Part shown: piece by piece, positions 41,900 to 50,700 of the stretch
Layout of the letters: every line of letters begins with the position of its first letter
How positions within the stretch are numbered: the first letter of the stretch is position 1
Assembly (NCBI GenBank): GCA_020632715.1
Contig: JACKFA010000004.1
Span: 558,001 to 622,000 of the forward strand
Origin: Deltaproteobacteria bacterium
GTDB lineage: Bacteria > Myxococcota_A > UBA9042 > PHBI01
Length of the DNA: 64,000 bases
Direction of reading: 5' to 3'
Program-made: the position numbers and the translations under genes
Notes under the pieces: generated by a model
Seen by the model: the letters and a program-made list of their open reading frames with translations, nothing else
The model's database searches: none
Told to the model about the DNA's origin: nothing

Positions 41900-43456
41900 A
41901 TGAGGACCCCTGCCACCGTCGTCCCGGCCTTCCGCGACGACCTCGCCGTCAAGAAGTACGGCGACAAGCTCGTCGTCGAGGACGCCCTCCGCCGCGTGCG
42001 CGTCCCCATCGACGCCCTCACGCTGCAGGTCGTCCAGGCCCTCGCCGACGGCCCGCAGCCCCCGGACATGCTCGCGCAGGCGCTCTCGGCCCCGCGCGCC
42101 GAGCTCTGGCGCCGCGTGTCGCTCCTGAACGCCCACGGCCTCCTCGAGACGCCGCGCGCCGCCGCGCAGTGCGCCCTCCACGCGGACGCCGCCGCGCGCG
42201 AGCCGTGGCCGAAGGACGCCCTCGGTGACGCGCCCCTCCGCTTCCCGGGCGGCCTCCAGCACGGCTGCGTCGCGTGCGGCGCGTGCTGCCACGGCACCGA
42301 CGTCGGCCCGCTCAAGCCCGACGACATCGCGAAGGTGCAGGAGATCGACTGGTCCCCGCACCTCCCGGACGACGTCGACCGCGAGGACTGGCTCGTCGAG
42401 ACGGAGGCGCCCGGCGGCCAGACCGTCACGCTCATGGGGATGCGCCACGGGCGTTGCGTCTTCCTCGACGGCGACAAGCTCTGCGTCATCCACAAGGTCG
42501 CGGGCGCCGACCAGAAGCCGACCATCTGCCGCCAGTTCCCCTACACCTTCACGCGCACGCCGGACGGCATCGACGTCTCGTTCTCGATGGAGTGCCGCGC
42601 GTGGTGGCAGGCGCGCCTCGCGGGGAGCCCGCCGGCGGAGGACGAGGCCGGGATCCGGAAGCTCGTGGCCGAGGGCGGGCCTGTGGTCGATCTGCCGCCC
42701 GTCGTCTCGGTGTGGACGGGGATCGACTGCGATCACGCCGCCTGGGGCGCGCTCCGCGAGGAGCTCATCGCCGGCGTCACGGCGGCGCCCGACGTGGCGG
42801 CCATCGTGGCGGCCCTCGTGGGCCCGACGCGCGCGCTCTTCGCGCGGCTCGTCGCGAACGACGACGACAGCGAGCTCTTCGCCGAGCGGGTGGCCTGGGG
42901 GGTGCCCGAGGGGCCGGCTCCCGACGCGGTGGCCGCCTTCGGGGCGCAGCTCGCCGCCCTGCGCGGGCGCGTGGCGGACGGGCTCTCAGGGCTCGCGCGA
43001 GCCTTCCACGAGGCCGGGCGTGGGGACGAGGGGGATCGCACGGCGCGGCTCCGCTGGGCGCTCGAGGCGCTGCTCGACGGGCGGCAGGTCGAGGATCTGC
43101 TGCGCCTCGAGCACGAGACCGAGATCTGGCGCGACATGGTGCTCGCGGCGCTCTACGCCCACGACCCGGCGCGGCGCGATTATCTGCTCTCGGGAATCTC
43201 GCACCTGGTGCTCCGTGTTCTCGCCGGTCAACTCCTCGCTGGGCTCCTCGCGCAGGTCGGGCTGCGTGGCAGGACGAGCGAGCAGGACGTCGTTGACAGC
43301 ATGGTGCTCCTTACTAAGATGCTGCGCGGCTCGGCCTTCAGCCAGCTTCTCGGGCGCGCGCGGGGCGAGCTCGTCGGGCTCTTCGTCTGGAACGCCGAGG
43401 TCTTCAGCGTCGGGGCGCCTCCGCGCGCCCCGCACCCGAGGCTCGACATCCGCTGA
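41900..43456 (+). CDS. YkgJ-type Cys-cluster protein with N-terminal winged-helix-like domain
   Basis: The 518-residue protein has an N-terminal region (20-85) that looks like a PqqD-like or winged-helix fold. Cys123, Cys126, Cys129 and Cys130 (CVACGACC) and later Cys186, Cys195, Cys210 (CRQFPY) and Cys232 follow. This arrangement is the YkgJ/CxxCxxCC family, thought to bind zinc or an iron-sulfur cluster. The remaining 280 residues are helical and unassigned. GAGGAG precedes the ATG. It probably follows proB in the same transcript (39-bp gap). The biochemical role is unknown; YkgJ relatives are often called ferredoxin-like. Confidence 0.8.
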   Translation: MRTPATVVPAFRDDLAVKKYGDKLVVEDALRRVRVPIDALTLQVVQALADGPQPPDMLAQALSAPRAELWRRVSLLNAHGLLETPRAAAQCALHADAAAREPWPKDALGDAPLRFPGGLQHGCVACGACCHGTDVGPLKPDDIAKVQEIDWSPHLPDDVDREDWLVETEAPGGQTVTLMGMRHGRCVFLDGDKLCVIHKVAGADQKPTICRQFPYTFTRTPDGIDVSFSMECRAWWQARLAGSPPAEDEAGIRKLVAEGGPVVDLPPVVSVWTGIDCDHAAWGALREELIAGVTAAPDVAAIVAALVGPTRALFARLVANDDDSELFAERVAWGVPEGPAPDAVAAFGAQLAALRGRVADGLSGLARAFHEAGRGDEGDRTARLRWALEALLDGRQVEDLLRLEHETEIWRDMVLAALYAHDPARRDYLLSGISHLVLRVLAGQLLAGLLAQVGLRGRTSEQDVVDSMVLLTKMLRGSAFSQLLGRARGELVGLFVWNAEVFSVGAPPRAPHPRLDIR

Positions 43457-43560
43457 CCCAACGACGCCCACGTTTTCGAGTTGTGCGGCGGCAATCTCAT
43501 CGCTAAGTTCGCGCGTCCCCAAGACATGAACGCGCGCTTTTGTTTGAAGGTGGAGGACCC

Positions 43561-44832
43561 ATGAACCTCAGGATGCTTGCTCTGGTCCCGGGCCTGCTGC
43601 TCGCGCTCGGTGCGTGCGGCGGCAAGAAGGACGCTCCGACCGAGCCTGCCAAGACTGGCGCCGAGACGGCCAAGACGACCGAGCCGGCCAAGACCGAGAC
43701 GGCGCCCACCGAGGTGAAGGCGACCGAGCCCACGGAGAACCCGGCGGAGCCCGCCGAGCCCGCGCGCATCACGGGGCCGATCGCGAAGGTGAACGGCACG
43801 GAGATCGCCGCCGACGCCTTCTACGCCGAGCGCGACAAGATCACGGCGCGCGGCGCGAAGATCCCGCCGGATCGCCTCGCGCGCATCGAGCAGAACATCC
43901 TGAAGCGCCTCGTCGAGCAGGAGCTCATCAGCCAGGCCGTGAAGGCCGAGGGCATCGAGGTCCCGAAGGAGGACATCGAGAAGGGCTTCGCCGAGTACAA
44001 GGAGCGCTTCCAGAGCGAGGAGCAGTTCGAGAACTACCTCAAGCACGGGCGCGTCACGAAGGAGTCCATCGAGGACCGGATCCGTGAGCGGCGCGCGCTC
44101 GAGATGCTGCTCGAGAAGCGCGGCGACATGGCCGTGACCGACGAGGCGGCGAAGGAGTTCTACGACAAGAACGAGCGCTTCTACACCGAGAAGGCCGGGA
44201 TCCGCGCGAGCCAGATCCTCATCAAGCTGCCGGAGACGGCGAGCCCCGAGGAGGACAAGGCCGCGATGGAGAAGGTGAAGGCCGCGCAGGACGAGCTCAA
44301 GAAGGGCACCGCCTTCGACGAGGTCGCCAAGAAGATGAGCGAGGGCCCGGCCGCCTCGAAGGGCGGCGACCTCGGCTTCTTCGGCGAGGGCCGCATGGTC
44401 AAGGAGTTCGAGGACGTCGCCTTCAAGCTGAAGGTGGGCGAGGTGTCGCAGCCGGTGAAGACCCGCTTCGGCTACCACCTCATCAAGGTCACCGAGAAGC
44501 GCGACGACCGGAAGAAGTCGTTCGACGAGGTGAAGGACCAGATCGTGAAGTCCCTGAAGAACAAGAAGTTCTTCACGGAGCGCCGCAAGCTCCTCGCCGA
44601 GCTCGAGAAGAAGGCGACCATCGAGAAGTTCCTCCCGGAGCCGCCGCCGTCGGCGGGCGCGCCGGGCATGATGCAGCACGGCCCGGGGCGTCGTCACCCC
44701 GGCATGGGTGGGCCGGGCGGCCCGGGCATGATGCCCCCGCCGGGCGCTCGCGGCGCGGAGCCGCCGGGTGGCGCGCCGCCCGAGGAGCCGGTCGAGCCGG
44801 GTGAGCCGGGTGAGCCCGGCGGCGGCGAGTAG
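43561..44832 (+). CDS. SurA/PrsA-like peptidyl-prolyl isomerase lipoprotein
   Basis: The 423-residue product has a lipobox (LGAC, Cys19) and a Lys/Thr/Glu/Pro-rich tether (20-75). A SurA-N-like helical chaperone domain (76-200) precedes a parvulin rotamase domain (about 210-310) with ASQILIK, GDLGFFGEGRMVKEFE and FGYHLIKVTE. A helical segment and an unusual Pro/Gly/Met tail (370-423) end the protein. It should help fold outer-membrane or exported proteins. The ATG at 43561 is chosen for GGAGG six nt before it. A strong terminator follows. Confidence 0.9.
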   Translation: MNLRMLALVPGLLLALGACGGKKDAPTEPAKTGAETAKTTEPAKTETAPTEVKATEPTENPAEPAEPARITGPIAKVNGTEIAADAFYAERDKITARGAKIPPDRLARIEQNILKRLVEQELISQAVKAEGIEVPKEDIEKGFAEYKERFQSEEQFENYLKHGRVTKESIEDRIRERRALEMLLEKRGDMAVTDEAAKEFYDKNERFYTEKAGIRASQILIKLPETASPEEDKAAMEKVKAAQDELKKGTAFDEVAKKMSEGPAASKGGDLGFFGEGRMVKEFEDVAFKLKVGEVSQPVKTRFGYHLIKVTEKRDDRKKSFDEVKDQIVKSLKNKKFFTERRKLLAELEKKATIEKFLPEPPPSAGAPGMMQHGPGRRHPGMGGPGGPGMMPPPGARGAEPPGGAPPEEPVEPGEPGEPGGGE

Positions 44833-44861
44833 CCGCGACGTCGATCCCTTCGAAGCACGGA

Positions 44862-44900
44862 GGCCGCGCGCTCGAGGAGAGCACGCGGCCTTCGTCGTTT
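44862..44900 (+). terminator. Intrinsic terminator after the foldase gene
   Basis: GGCCGCG (44862-44868) and CGCGGCC (44884-44890) form the lower stem. After one C/A mismatch, GCTC and GAGC continue it to a 5-nt loop. TTCGTCGTTT follows. It lies 30 bp after the stop codon and is the clearest intrinsic terminator in the window. Confidence 0.75.
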
Positions 44901-44929
44901 CCGGCCGATCGCGCCGCGCCCGCCGTGGA

Positions 44930-44950
44930 GCGATCGATCGATTGGATCGC
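44930..44950. promoter_or_regulatory. GCGATC inverted repeat upstream of the LuxR-type gene
   Basis: GCGATC (44930-44935) and GATCGC (44945-44950) flank a GATC-rich centre, 47 bp before the ATG at 44997. It is a possible operator, for example for autoregulation by the downstream HTH protein. Support is limited to symmetry and position. Confidence 0.3.
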
Positions 44951-44996
44951 GCCCGCGCTTGCGGTCCTGGTCCGGATCCCCGATCCTTTTCTGACA

Positions 44997-46421
44997 ATGA
45001 CGGAAAGTTCGGGTCTCGAGCGGCTCTCTCCGCGGCAGGCGGAGGTGTTTGCGCTCCTCGGGAAGGGGTTGACGAACCTGGAGATCGCCCAGGTCCTCGA
45101 GATCTCGCCCGCCACGGTGCGCACGTACGTCACCGCCATCCTGAAGGCGCTGAACGTGTCGAACCGCACCGAGGCCGTGGGGCTGCACCTCGACCGCGGC
45201 GAGCCGACCTCGTGCACGGCGCTCACCGCGGTCCTCGCGCGGCCCGCCATCGCCGTCCTGCCGGTGACCCCGCTCTCCTCGGACCCGCGCGTCGAGGCCG
45301 TCGCGCGCGGGCTCACCTGCGACCTCTCGTGCCTCCTCGCGCGCTACCGCACCTTCCCCGTCATCGCCTACGACTCGGTGCGCGGCCTCGCGACGCCCAC
45401 GCCGGACGGGTTCGCCGCGGTCGGCGAGGAGCTCCGCGCGCGCTACCTCGTGGGCGCCACGCTGCGCCTGCGCGCGGCCACGTGGCGGCTCGTCGCGTTC
45501 GCCGACGACGCCATCACCCACGAGCGCCTCTGGAACGAGCGCTACGACTTCGCCGACAGCGAGCTCTTCGACGTGCAGGACGAGGTCGTGGAGCGCCTCG
45601 CCGCGAGCGCCTACGCCGCGCTCACGGCGAAGCTCGCCCCCGCGCGCGACGGCGCCCCCGTCGCCGACGGCCTCTCCGCCTGGACCAAGGCGCACGCCGG
45701 GCTCGCCGCGTGGGCGGCGCGCGACGTGGCCGGCTGGCGCGAGGCCACGCGCCACTTCACGGACGCGGTCGCGCGCGACCCCGCGCTCGTGCTCGCGCAC
45801 TTCGGCCTCGGGCTCACGAGCTACGCTGGGATCCTCAACCAGTGGGGCGACGACGGCGCCGCGCGCGCCTCGCTCGCCGCGTGCGCCGACCGCTGCGCGT
45901 CGCTCGCGCCCCACGCCGGCGAGGGGCCGTTCCTCTGGGCGCGGCTCGCGATGATCCAGAAGGACCTCGGGACCGCGCAGCGGCACCTCGAGGACGCCAT
46001 CGAGCTCAACCCGAGCTTCGCCATGGCGCACGCGGTCCTCGCGCAGGTGCTGCAGCTCGACGAGCAAGCCGACCCCGCGATGGAGGCCATGAAGAACGCC
46101 GTCCGCCTCGGCCCGCGCTCGTTCGTGGCCGGGCTCGCGACCATGCACTTCGCGCGCGAGGAGTACGAGTCGGCGCTGAACGAGTCCTGCCGCGCGCTCG
46201 CCATCGCCCCGACCTACGCCTACGCGCGCATGGTCGCGGCCGCCGCGGCGTGGTGGATCGGCGACCGCGGGCGCGCCGCGACGCTCTACGCCGAGCTCAA
46301 GCGGACCCGCCCCGACTTCGTCCCCGCCGTGTTCGTCGCCACCTTCGGGCCGCGCGTGGCGAGCGTGCAGCGCGTTCAGCAGGCCCTCGAAGCCCTCGAC
46401 CTCTCACACCGCCCCGGCTGA
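44997..46421 (+). CDS. LuxR-type HTH protein with TolB-like and TPR domains
   Basis: The 474-residue protein starts with a LuxR/FixJ helix-turn-helix (8-66; LSPRQAEVFALLGKGLTNLEIA and VRTYV). It has no receiver domain. Residues 80-215 resemble the TolB-like or adenylate-cyclase-associated domain (PAIAVLPV, YLVGATLRL, LWNERYD). The rest is a tetratricopeptide array (FAMAHAVLAQ, AYARMVA). Such proteins act as one-component transcription regulators with a protein- or ligand-sensing tail. GTG at 44925 would add 24 residues; the ATG is chosen because it places the HTH at the usual N-terminus. Confidence 0.8.
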   Translation: MTESSGLERLSPRQAEVFALLGKGLTNLEIAQVLEISPATVRTYVTAILKALNVSNRTEAVGLHLDRGEPTSCTALTAVLARPAIAVLPVTPLSSDPRVEAVARGLTCDLSCLLARYRTFPVIAYDSVRGLATPTPDGFAAVGEELRARYLVGATLRLRAATWRLVAFADDAITHERLWNERYDFADSELFDVQDEVVERLAASAYAALTAKLAPARDGAPVADGLSAWTKAHAGLAAWAARDVAGWREATRHFTDAVARDPALVLAHFGLGLTSYAGILNQWGDDGAARASLAACADRCASLAPHAGEGPFLWARLAMIQKDLGTAQRHLEDAIELNPSFAMAHAVLAQVLQLDEQADPAMEAMKNAVRLGPRSFVAGLATMHFAREEYESALNESCRALAIAPTYAYARMVAAAAAWWIGDRGRAATLYAELKRTRPDFVPAVFVATFGPRVASVQRVQQALEALDLSHRPG

Positions 46422-46548
46422 TCGCGAGGCGCGCGCGTGGGGGCGCCGGCGCCACCCAGAATCCTACTGACTCGCCTCGCGCGACACGGTAGAACCCGGC
46501 CGGCGCCGTAGCCCACCGCCAGGACGCGCGGTCGCCGGGGAGGACGGG

Positions 46549-48036
46549 ATGAGCATCGCCACGCGGGGACTCCAGTTTCGCGAGCCGCTGATCTTCGAGG
46601 TCTCGAGCCCGGGCCGCACCGGCCACTCGCTGCCGGCCTCGTGCGTCGAGGCGAGCGGCGACGTCGCGCTCCCCGCGGGGCTCCTCCGACAGGACGCCCC
46701 CGCCTGGCCCGAGGTCAGCGAGCTCGAGGCCGTGCGCCACTTCGTGCGCCTGTCGCAGCAGAACTACGGCATCGACGTCGGGTTCTTCCCGCTCGGCTCC
46801 TGCACGATGAAGTACAACCCCAAGGTCAACGAGGACGTGGCGCGCCTCCCGGGGTTCGCCGACCTGCACCCCCTCGCGCCGACCTCGTGGACGCAGGGCG
46901 CGCTCGAGCTCTACGCCACCCTCGAGCGCTATCTCGCCGAGATCACGGGCTTCTCGGCCGTGAGCCTGCAGCCGGCCGCCGGCGCGCACGGCGAGTTCAC
47001 GGGGCTCCGCCTCATCCGTGAGCACCTCATCACGACGCAGGGCACGCCGCGCGCGAAGGTGCTCGTGCCGGACACCGCCCACGGCACGAACCCCGCGACC
47101 TGCAAGATGAACGGCTACGCGACGGTGCCCATCGCGTCGGCCGACAACGGCCTCGTCCGCCCGGAGGACGTGGCCGCGGTGATGAGCGACGACGTCGCCG
47201 CCATCATGATCACGAACCCGAACACGCTCGGGCTCTTCGAGTCGCAGATCAAGGAGATCGCCGACATCGTCCACGCGGGCGGCGGCATGGTCTACTGCGA
47301 CGGCGCCAACATGAACGCGCTCCTCGGGCGCGGGCGCCCGGGCGACATGGGCGTCGACGTCATGCACCTGAACCTGCACAAGACGTTCTCGACGCCGCAC
47401 GGCGGCGGCGGGCCGGGCTCGGGGCCCGTCTGCGTCAACGACGCGCTCGAGCCCTACCTCCCCGTGCCGCGGGTCGTCCGCGGGGCCGACGGCGCCTGGA
47501 CCGTCGACTTCGACCGCCCCGCGACCATCGGGCGCGTGAAGGCGTTCTTCGGGAACTTCGGGATGCACGTGCGCGCCTATACGTACATCCGCGAGCTCGG
47601 CCGCGAGGGGCTCCTCGACGTGTCGGGGATGGCCGTCCTGAACGCGAACTACCTGCGCGTGAAGCTCGGCAAGACCTACAACGTGGTGCAGGACCGCGTG
47701 TGCATGCACGAGGTGGTGCTGAACGACAAGCACCAGCGCCGCGACGCGGGCGTCGACACGCGCGACATCGCGAAGGCCATCATCGACCAGGGCTTCCACC
47801 CGCCGACGACGTTCTTCCCGATCTGCGTCCACAACGCGATCATGATCGAGCCGACCGAGACCGAGTCGAAGGACACGCTCGACGCGTTCATCGAGGCCAT
47901 GGAGACCATCGACCGCGACGCGCGCGCGAACCCGGACGGGCTCCGGCAGGCGCCGCTGAAGCCGATCGTCGGGCGCCTCGACGAGACGCGCGCGGTGCGG
48001 CAGCCGGTGCTCCGCTGGAGCCCGAAGGCCGGGTGA
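46549..48036 (+). CDS. gcvPB: Glycine dehydrogenase (decarboxylating) subunit 2
   Basis: The 495-residue PLP enzyme is the catalytic P2 subunit of the two-subunit glycine decarboxylase. It releases CO2 from glycine and passes the aminomethyl group to the lipoyl protein GcvH. The PLP lysine is Lys278 in NLHKTFSTPHGGGGPGSGP. The flanking motifs GSCTMKYNP (83-91) and DTAHGTNPA (175-183) are intact. GGGAGGACGGG precedes the ATG. gcvPA, gcvT and gcvH are not in the window, so the system is scattered. The stop overlaps the next start as GTGA. Confidence 0.95.
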   Translation: MSIATRGLQFREPLIFEVSSPGRTGHSLPASCVEASGDVALPAGLLRQDAPAWPEVSELEAVRHFVRLSQQNYGIDVGFFPLGSCTMKYNPKVNEDVARLPGFADLHPLAPTSWTQGALELYATLERYLAEITGFSAVSLQPAAGAHGEFTGLRLIREHLITTQGTPRAKVLVPDTAHGTNPATCKMNGYATVPIASADNGLVRPEDVAAVMSDDVAAIMITNPNTLGLFESQIKEIADIVHAGGGMVYCDGANMNALLGRGRPGDMGVDVMHLNLHKTFSTPHGGGGPGSGPVCVNDALEPYLPVPRVVRGADGAWTVDFDRPATIGRVKAFFGNFGMHVRAYTYIRELGREGLLDVSGMAVLNANYLRVKLGKTYNVVQDRVCMHEVVLNDKHQRRDAGVDTRDIAKAIIDQGFHPPTTFFPICVHNAIMIEPTETESKDTLDAFIEAMETIDRDARANPDGLRQAPLKPIVGRLDETRAVRQPVLRWSPKAG

Positions 48037-49700
48037 CCGCGGCGCCGCCCGCCATGAGGGCGTCGCTCTCCGTCGCGACCAAGGTCTTCCTCGGCTTCGC
48101 CGTGGTGATCGTCGCCTTCGGGGCCACCTGCGCGTACACGCTGCTGACGATGGGCGAGCTCCGCCAGACGGTCACGGTCGTCTGGAAGGAGGTGATCCCC
48201 ATCTCGAACCAGCTGAAGACGCTCTCGCGCCAGCTCAAGAACGCCGAGGAGTTCCTCGCGCTGAAGCGGCCGAGCGACCTCCAGTGGATCCAGAACATCC
48301 TGCCGTCGCTCGAGCCCTTCAACGGGCCGCAGGGGCTCCTGAACGCGGCGACCCGCCTCGACGCCCTCGCGACCGGCGGCGAGGCCCTGTCGGACGCCGA
48401 CCGCCGGGAGCTGGCCGCCATCGCCGAGCGCCTCACGGGGTTCGCCGACGGGAAGGCGCTCTCCGACGCGATCGCCGGCGAGGGGGTCGACGATCTCGCC
48501 GACGCGGGCGCGGTCCTCGCGAGCGACGAGCTCTACGAGCGGCTCCTCCGGCGCACGCTCAAGAAGGCGAGCCTCGGCGAGCTCACGGGGCAGGCGCCCG
48601 AGGCGCGGGCGTCGGTGCGGGCGCTGCGGCGGCTGAACCGCGAGCTGTCGGACGTGATCCGCGCGCTCGGCGGGCCCATCGAGGCCATCGACCGGCGCGT
48701 GACCGACGACGAGCGGCGCGCGACGCTCTACGTGCTCGTGATCGCGAGCGGGGCGCTGCTCCTGTCGCTCGCGATGCTGTGGATCACGCTCCGGACGCTG
48801 CGCCCGATCCAGCGGCTGCGCGCGGGCGCGCGGCGGATCGCGGCCGGCGACTATCAGGACCGCGTGTCGGTCGGGTCGCGCGACGAGATCGGCCAGCTCG
48901 CGCTCGAGTTCAACACGATGGCGGAGTCGCTCCAGAACCGCGACGCCGAGCTCGAGCGGCAGCGCGAGGCGCTCCTCCGCGCCGAGCGGCTCGCGGTCAT
49001 CGGGAAGCTCGCGGCGCAGATCACCCACGAGGTGAGGAACCCGCTCTCGTCGATAGGCCTCAACGCCGAGCTCCTCGAGGACGAGCTCGACGAGCTCTCC
49101 GACCCCGCCGAGGCGCGCGCGTCGCTGCACGCCATCAACGCCGAGGTCCAGCGCCTGAAGAGCATCACCGAGGAGTACCTGCACTTCGCGCGGCTCCCGA
49201 AGCCCGAGCTCGGGAGCGTCGACGTGGGGCGCCTCCTCGCCGAGTTCCTGACGTTCATCGGGCGCGAGCTCGCGGCGTCGCAGGTGACGCTGACCACGCG
49301 CGGCGTGGCGGCGAGCATGGACGGCGGGCCGCCGCCGATCCGGGCCGACGGCGACCAGCTCCGGCAGGCGCTCCTGAACATCGCGCGAAACGCGATTGAC
49401 GCGCTGGCGACGGTCACTGGGCCGCGCTCGCTCGAGGTCGCGCTCGAGCCGCGGGCGGAGGGCGGGGTGCGGATCACCATCACGGACGACGGGCCGGGGA
49501 TCGACCCGGCGATCCGCGCGCGGATCTTCGACCCGTTCGTGACCGGCAAGCCCCACGGGACCGGGCTCGGGCTCGCCCTGACGCACGAGATCGTGGCGGA
49601 GCACGGCGGGGTCGTGCGCGTCGTGAGCCCGGTGCGGGACGAGCGAGGCACGGCCTTCGTGATCGAGCTCCCGGCGGACGCGCGGCCGGCGGGGATCTGA
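48033..49700 (+). CDS. Membrane sensor histidine kinase with HAMP domain
   Basis: The 555-residue product has a first transmembrane segment (17-38) and a large helical periplasmic region (40-225). A second segment (230-252), a HAMP linker (253-305) and a HisKA domain with phospho-acceptor His332 in ITHEVRNP follow. The HATPase core carries NIARNAIDAL, DDGPGID and GTGLGLAL. It has no receiver domain and no response regulator neighbour, so the partner is unknown. The GTG at 48033 overlaps the gcvPB stop; ATG at 48054 is an alternative. Confidence 0.88.
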   Translation: MTAAPPAMRASLSVATKVFLGFAVVIVAFGATCAYTLLTMGELRQTVTVVWKEVIPISNQLKTLSRQLKNAEEFLALKRPSDLQWIQNILPSLEPFNGPQGLLNAATRLDALATGGEALSDADRRELAAIAERLTGFADGKALSDAIAGEGVDDLADAGAVLASDELYERLLRRTLKKASLGELTGQAPEARASVRALRRLNRELSDVIRALGGPIEAIDRRVTDDERRATLYVLVIASGALLLSLAMLWITLRTLRPIQRLRAGARRIAAGDYQDRVSVGSRDEIGQLALEFNTMAESLQNRDAELERQREALLRAERLAVIGKLAAQITHEVRNPLSSIGLNAELLEDELDELSDPAEARASLHAINAEVQRLKSITEEYLHFARLPKPELGSVDVGRLLAEFLTFIGRELAASQVTLTTRGVAASMDGGPPPIRADGDQLRQALLNIARNAIDALATVTGPRSLEVALEPRAEGGVRITITDDGPGIDPAIRARIFDPFVTGKPHGTGLGLALTHEIVAEHGGVVRVVSPVRDERGTAFVIELPADARPAGI

Positions 49701-49842
49701 GCGCGCGGCGCTCGGCCCGGTGACAACCGCGTGACGGAGGCGGGGCGCTAACGCAACGCTCGGGAGGCGCTCGTAGCGCTCGCGAGCCGCGTCGGGGGGC
49801 ACGCACGCGGGGGGCGGGGGCGCGAGCACCGACCCTCATGGG

Positions 49843-49871
49843 TTGTCGAGTCGGGCGTGTCGGGGTATTCC
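49843..49871 (+). promoter_or_regulatory. Candidate promoter of the EEP-fold gene
   Basis: TTGTCG (49843-49848) and TATTCC (49866-49871) are 17 bp apart, 50 bp before the start codon. Matches are 4 and 3 of 6. The rest of the 220-bp spacer after the kinase gene shows only short palindromes such as GCTCGCGAGC. Confidence 0.35.
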
Positions 49872-49920
49872 TTGTGCTCGCGCCCGTGTGCCGTTCGTGG
49901 TCGGATCGAGGGGAGGCCGG

Positions 49921-50634
49921 ATGGAATTTACGGTCATGACGTACAACATTCGCCTCGGCCTCGACAGCGACCTGGCGACGGTGGCCGGCATCATGGGCGA
50001 GGCGGACGTGGTCGCGGTCCAGGACGTCGGCAACGACTGGTTCGAGGGCGAGAAGGGCAACCAGGCGCAGCTCCTGTCGAAGCTCTCGGGGCTCAACCAC
50101 CACCGCTTCGCGGCGTCGCTGACGGTGAAGGCGGGCACGAACGAGACGCGCCCGGCGCCGACGGCGGACGATCGGCCCGGCTTCGGGGTGGCGCTCCTGT
50201 CGAAGTTCCCGCTGGGCCCGTGGACGCGGCACCGGCTCCCGAAGCGGCAGGACACGCAGCGCTGCATCCTCTCGGGCACGGTCGTGACGCAGAGCGGGCC
50301 GGTGAGCGTGCTCGTCACGCAGCTCTCGGACAACCCGATCGACCGCGGCGCGCAGATCCCGGCGCTCCTCCGCCACGCGCAGACGCAGGCGAGCCCGCTG
50401 CTCGTGCTCGGCGACTTCGCGTCCGAGGTCGGCGACGAGGACCTGCGGCAGCTCTCGGGGCTCCTCCGGAACGCGGCGGGCGACGATCCGCACCCGACCT
50501 TCCCGGCCGACAACCCCGAGCGCGCCATCGACCACATCTACGTGTCGAAGGAGCTCAACATCATCGCGCCGGCGATGCCGATCCCCTTCATGGGGAGCCC
50601 GCACCTGCCGGTCATGGCGCGCCTCGGGCTGTAG
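49921..50634 (+). CDS. Endonuclease/exonuclease/phosphatase-fold protein with altered active site
   Basis: The 237-residue protein has the EEP order of motifs: MTYNIR (6-11), AVQD (32-35), VTQLSDN (132-138), GDFASE (164-169) and IDHIYVS (203-209). In active members these read YNI, QE, THL-like, GDFN and DH. Here Glu is Asp, the His position is Gln and the Asn after GDF is Ala. Only the IDHIYV motif is canonical. It may be a weak or repurposed enzyme. GGGGAGG precedes the ATG. No signal peptide is present. It is followed by the 158-bp foldback element. Confidence 0.82.
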   Translation: MEFTVMTYNIRLGLDSDLATVAGIMGEADVVAVQDVGNDWFEGEKGNQAQLLSKLSGLNHHRFAASLTVKAGTNETRPAPTADDRPGFGVALLSKFPLGPWTRHRLPKRQDTQRCILSGTVVTQSGPVSVLVTQLSDNPIDRGAQIPALLRHAQTQASPLLVLGDFASEVGDEDLRQLSGLLRNAAGDDPHPTFPADNPERAIDHIYVSKELNIIAPAMPIPFMGSPHLPVMARLGL

Positions 50635-50700
50635 AACGAGCCGCGCGCCTCGGTGACCGCGGAGCGGGCGTGATCGTCGTCGACGGCGGCGGTCGCCGAC

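Noticed and set aside
46422..46548. Glycine riboswitch in front of gcvPB
   Set aside because: No GGAGAG-type or paired aptamer core could be found. The leader holds only a GC-rich inverted repeat (GCGAGGCG at 46424-46431 and CGCCTCGC at 46473-46480).
49701..49920. tRNA or small RNA gene after the histidine kinase
   Set aside because: No cloverleaf or T-loop consensus (GGTTCRANTCC) was found; only short GC palindromes.
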